From: Thermoanaerobaculales bacterium
GTDB taxonomy: Bacteria; Acidobacteriota; Thermoanaerobaculia; Thermoanaerobaculales; Sulfomarinibacteraceae
Length of the DNA: 46,161 bases
Assembly: GCA_021107705.1 (NCBI GenBank)
Contig: JAIOSJ010000176.1
Location: 1-46,161, forward strand
Direction of reading: 5' to 3'
Part shown: one piece after another, positions 42,752 to 46,161 of the stretch
Layout of the letters: each line of letters begins with the position of its first letter
Numbering within the stretch: position 1 is the stretch's first letter
Program-made: the position numbers and the translations under genes
Notes under the pieces: generated by a model
What the model saw: only the letters and a program-made list of their open reading frames with translations
Databases searched by the model: none
What the model was told of the DNA's origin: nothing

Positions 42752-45562
42752 ATGCGTGATGAGATCGTGATTCGCGGCGCTCGAGAACACAACCTTCAGA
42801 ACATTGACGTGAGCATTCCGAGAGATCGGTTAGTCGTTATCACGGGAGTCTCCGGTTCAGGGAAATCCTCTCTCGCCTTCGACACTCTTTTTGCCGAAGG
42901 CCAGCGCAGGTATGTGGAAAGTTTGTCGGCGTACGCGCGCCAGTTTCTCGACCAGACGGAAAAACCTGACGTCGATACAATCGAGGGTCTCTCCCCGGCG
43001 ATCTCAATCGAGCAGAAAACGACGAGCCGGAACCCACGATCGACCGTCGGAACCGTGACCGAAATTCATGACTACCTGAGACTTTTGTGGGCGTCGGTTG
43101 GAAAGGCTCATTGTCCGATTCATGGTGACCCGATTGAACCTCAGACCGTGGAACAGATGGTTGATCGCCTGCTTGCCTACCCCGAGGGAACCCGCTTTCT
43201 TGTTCTCGCCCCCCTGGTCCGTGACCGAAAAGGCGAACATCGCAGGCTCTTCGAACAATTGGCAAAAGAAGGTTTTATTCGCGCACGAGTGGATGGCCGT
43301 GTTCTGGATGTGGCCCAGACGCCTGAGCTTGAAAAGAACAAGAAGCACACGATCGAGGTGGTGATTGACCGGCTTTCGGTTCGAGGAGGTGTCGAAAGCC
43401 GGTTGGCGGATTCTCTGGAGACTGCGCTCAAGGTCGGGGATGGGCTGGTGCGAATCGCGATTGTTGATGGAGAGGAACTCCAGCTCTCGTCTCGCCACGC
43501 CTGTCCCGAGTGTGGGTTTTCCTTTGAGGAGATCTCTCCCCGGCTCTTCTCGTTCAACTCGCCCCACGGGGCGTGTCCGACGTGTTCGGGACTCGGATTT
43601 CAGCGCGAGGTAGACCCCGAACTCCTTATCGTCGATGGCACGAGGTCCATCGCAGCCGGTTGCCTGGCGACAGTTTCTCAAGGCACGAACTCGTGGTTCG
43701 GCCGGAAGTTGCAGCAGTTGGCTCAGACGGGCGGGTTCAGTCTGTCGATACCGTGGCGCGAACTCCCGGAAGAGGTTCGGCGGCTCATTCTGTTCGGGTC
43801 CGACGAAGAATTCGACTTTGTGTGGGAAGGTCGCAAAGGAGCGTATCGATTCCGTGACCGCCTGGAAGGACTGGTGCCACGGGTTGAGCGGCGCTACAGG
43901 GAAACCTCGTCCGAGGAGACACGACGGGACCTTGAGCGCTATATGTCTTTTGCGCCGTGTTCGGCGTGTCAGGGTGTCCGCTTGCGGTCGGAGGCGCTCG
44001 CAGTTCTCGTCGATGGCGCCAGCCTGGCGGAGATTTCGGCGATGCCGATCCATCGTGCCCGAGGGTGGTTTAGCGGCTTGAACTTGAGCGCCCGGGATGA
44101 AGAGATCGCTTGCAAAGTCCTGCGGGAGATCAACGACAGGTTACATTTTTTGGAGTCGGTGGGTCTGGAATACCTCTCGTTGGACCGTATGGCCAGGACC
44201 CTTTCGGGCGGTGAAAGCCAACGAATTCGGCTGGCAACCCAGGTCGGTTCCAAGCTGATGGGCGTACTTTACGTGCTCGACGAGCCCTCGATCGGGCTTC
44301 ACCAACGGGACAACCGGCGTCTTCTGGAAACCTTGGTCGGAATGCGTGACCTCGGCAACACAGTGGTTGTCGTGGAGCATGATGAAGAGACCATTCGAGC
44401 GGCCGACTGGGTCATAGACCTTGGTCCCGGCGCCGGTCGGCACGGCGGGCGAGTCGTTGCCGAAGGACCGCCGGAAAAGATCATCGCCGCCACGGACAGC
44501 CTCACGGGCAGGTACCTCGCGGGCAGTGAACGAATCGCAGTCCCAAAATGGAGGGAGACGTCGGAAGGAAGGCAGATGATCGTTCGGGGTGCGAGCGAAC
44601 ACAACCTCAAGGACATCGACGTGGAATTCCCGCTCGGCAGGTTGATCTGCGTCACTGGAGTTTCCGGGTCCGGGAAATCGACTCTGGTCAACGAAATCCT
44701 TCACAAGGCCGTTGGCCGAGAGGTCTATGGAACCTTGGCTCGCCCTGGTCGCCACCGGGGGCTTGAGGGGTCGGAGCATCTCGACAAGGTCATATCAATC
44801 GATCAGGGCCCGATAGGCCGAACGCCGCGCTCCAATCCGGCGACCTACACCAAGGTTTTTGATCCAATCCGTTCGCTCTTTGCCGGAACCACGGACGCCC
44901 GTGCCAGGGGTTACAAGCCCGGCCGGTTCAGCTTCAACGTCAAAGGCGGCCGATGTGAGGCGTGTCGGGGCGCGGGTCAGATTCGTATCGAAATGCACTT
45001 TCTTCCGGATGTCTTCGTCACCTGCGACGTATGCCGCGGACAGCGCTACAACCGAGAAACCCTCGAAGTCCAATACAAAGGATTCAATGTTGCCGAAATC
45101 CTCGATCTCACGGTGAGTCAGGCCGCCGAGATCTTCTCTCCCGTGCCGAAAGTGCGGAGAGTATTGGACACCTTGATCGCGGTCGGGCTCGGTTATGTAC
45201 ACCTTGGACAGGCGGCCACCACCCTCTCGGGCGGAGAAGCCCAGCGCATCAAGCTCTCGCGGGAACTGGCCAAACGAGCCACCGGGAACACCCTGTACCT
45301 TCTCGACGAGCCGACCACCGGCCTCCATTTCGATGATGTCAAGAAGCTCATCGGAGTTCTGCAGGCGCTTGTCGACCGTGGCAACACCGTGATCGTGATC
45401 GAGCACAACCTGGACGTCATCAAGAGCGCCGACTGGGTCGTCGATTTGGGACCGGGAGGTGGCGAAGAGGGTGGCTCGCTTGTCTCCGCCGGAACCCCGG
45501 CTGACATTTCAAGGTGCCCAACGTCCTTTACGGGGGCCTATTTGAGGGAACTGCTGAGGTAA
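42752..45562 (+). CDS. uvrA: Excinuclease ABC subunit A
   Basis: [62 protein letters not shown]; zinc-finger CxxC pairs; two ABC signature motifs LSGGE. Confidence 0.99.
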   Translation: MRDEIVIRGAREHNLQNIDVSIPRDRLVVITGVSGSGKSSLAFDTLFAEGQRRYVESLSAYARQFLDQTEKPDVDTIEGLSPAISIEQKTTSRNPRSTVGTVTEIHDYLRLLWASVGKAHCPIHGDPIEPQTVEQMVDRLLAYPEGTRFLVLAPLVRDRKGEHRRLFEQLAKEGFIRARVDGRVLDVAQTPELEKNKKHTIEVVIDRLSVRGGVESRLADSLETALKVGDGLVRIAIVDGEELQLSSRHACPECGFSFEEISPRLFSFNSPHGACPTCSGLGFQREVDPELLIVDGTRSIAAGCLATVSQGTNSWFGRKLQQLAQTGGFSLSIPWRELPEEVRRLILFGSDEEFDFVWEGRKGAYRFRDRLEGLVPRVERRYRETSSEETRRDLERYMSFAPCSACQGVRLRSEALAVLVDGASLAEISAMPIHRARGWFSGLNLSARDEEIACKVLREINDRLHFLESVGLEYLSLDRMARTLSGGESQRIRLATQVGSKLMGVLYVLDEPSIGLHQRDNRRLLETLVGMRDLGNTVVVVEHDEETIRAADWVIDLGPGAGRHGGRVVAEGPPEKIIAATDSLTGRYLAGSERIAVPKWRETSEGRQMIVRGASEHNLKDIDVEFPLGRLICVTGVSGSGKSTLVNEILHKAVGREVYGTLARPGRHRGLEGSEHLDKVISIDQGPIGRTPRSNPATYTKVFDPIRSLFAGTTDARARGYKPGRFSFNVKGGRCEACRGAGQIRIEMHFLPDVFVTCDVCRGQRYNRETLEVQYKGFNVAEILDLTVSQAAEIFSPVPKVRRVLDTLIAVGLGYVHLGQAATTLSGGEAQRIKLSRELAKRATGNTLYLLDEPTTGLHFDDVKKLIGVLQALVDRGNTVIVIEHNLDVIKSADWVVDLGPGGGEEGGSLVSAGTPADISRCPTSFTGAYLRELLR

Positions 45563-45689
45563 TTCGCAAAGAGGCGACCCGACAAACCTTGCTGAATTCT
45601 GGGGCAAGCGGCCTTTTGGCTTGACACCCGCAGGTTTTCCCCCTCACAATGGCTGTACAGCTGTGCTGAACGAATTGGAGGTTTTTGGA

Positions 45690-46073
45690 ATGAACAAAAC
45701 TGAAATGGCAATGAAGCTCGCGAAAAAGGCCGATCTCAGCCAGGGCCGGGCGGCCGAGATTCTTGAGTTTGTCTTTTCCGCACAACCACGCAAGGGCCTG
45801 ATCGCCACCGCGCTCGACGCGGGCGAAAAGGTTACGATCCCGGGGTTTGGTACGTTTTCAACCAAGTCTCGCGGTGAGCGCCAGGGCCGCAACCCCGCAA
45901 CCGGTGCGACCATCACCATTCCGGCGAAGAAGTATGTGCACTTCAAGCCGGGAAAAACCATGCGCGAGCGGGTGACCGAAGACCGACCAACTCCGGTTGG
46001 TCGGCCGAAAAGTGGGCGGTGCCACTCGGTGCCGCCCTTTTTCAATTTCACTGGTTTTCTCCGCCGACGGTAG
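45690..46073 (+). CDS. HU family DNA-binding protein with atypical C-terminal extension
   Basis: MNKTEMAMKLAKKADLSQGRAAEILEFVF...DAGEKVTIPGFGTFSTKSRGERQGRNPATGATITIPAKKYVHFKPGKTMRERV, then ~32 aa encoded by hairpin DNA. Confidence 0.92.
   Translation: MNKTEMAMKLAKKADLSQGRAAEILEFVFSAQPRKGLIATALDAGEKVTIPGFGTFSTKSRGERQGRNPATGATITIPAKKYVHFKPGKTMRERVTEDRPTPVGRPKSGRCHSVPPFFNFTGFLRRR
45983..46004 (+). repeat. Perfect inverted repeat (9-bp stem, 4-nt loop) inside the 3' end of the HU ORF
   Basis: ccgaccaac tccg gttggtcgg. Confidence 0.75.
46014..46042 (+). terminator. Rho-independent terminator located inside the HU ORF
   Basis: gggcggtgcc actc ggtgccgccc followed by ttttt; stem with two G-T wobbles. 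Confidence 0.75.
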
Positions 46074-46161
46074 CCCGATCTTCTCACCAGGTTTCGTCGC
46101 GAGGGCTGCGCAGGGTAGTTAGATGTTGGGTCTTTCGGAAATTGGGCGACGCAGACGTAGC
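46074..46161 (+). mobile_element. MITE-like element copy C (truncated by window end)
   Basis: cccgatcttctcaccaggtttcgtcgcgagggctgcgcagggtagttagatgttgggtctttcggaaattgggcgacgcag aligns with the left half of copy A, about 8 mismatches in 91 nt counted from the TAG. Confidence 0.85.

Noticed and set aside
43004-44053. 349-aa minus-strand ORF opposite uvrA
   Set aside because: Shadow ORF of UvrA; no domain features.

Overview
This window is a bacterial origin-proximal core region, read from sequence motifs and translated ORFs only. Minus strand, in order of increasing coordinate: cutA (cut by the window start), lexA, tRNA-Pro(CGG), F1 ATP synthase genes (atpC, D, G, A, H and two b-type subunits), bactofilin, parB, parA, rsmG, mnmG, mnmE, jag, yidC, rnpA and rpmH. 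A sodium:neurotransmitter-type symporter lies on the plus strand between the tRNA and atpC. Plus strand from about 17.3 kb: dnaA, dnaN, recF, gyrB, gyrA, a CPBP protease, pdxS, pdxT, an unknown ORF, dprA and trmFO. Then xerC, a glycosyltransferase, a DUF4177-like small protein, a TPR protein, an NtrY-like histidine kinase, a DUF4390-like protein, a GAF/HD-GYP protein, smpB, uvrA and an HU-family protein. The two strongest unusual signals are: (1) rpmH, which is missing from the ORF track, lies wholly inside the rnpA ORF in another frame with start codons 7 nt apart, resembling the arrangement described in Thermus; (2) a 177-bp MITE-like element with ~18-bp terminal inverted repeats is present in two full copies and one truncated copy, and each copy abuts exactly the in-frame TAG stop codon of the upstream gene (gyrA, pdxT, HU). 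Other signals are two parS-like sites (one overlapping the rsmG stop and parA start), a second dispersed repeat family, and an HU ORF that reads through a terminator. Lineage is not determined; the gene order and the long insertion in GyrB suggest a Gram-negative, deltaproteobacteria-like lineage.
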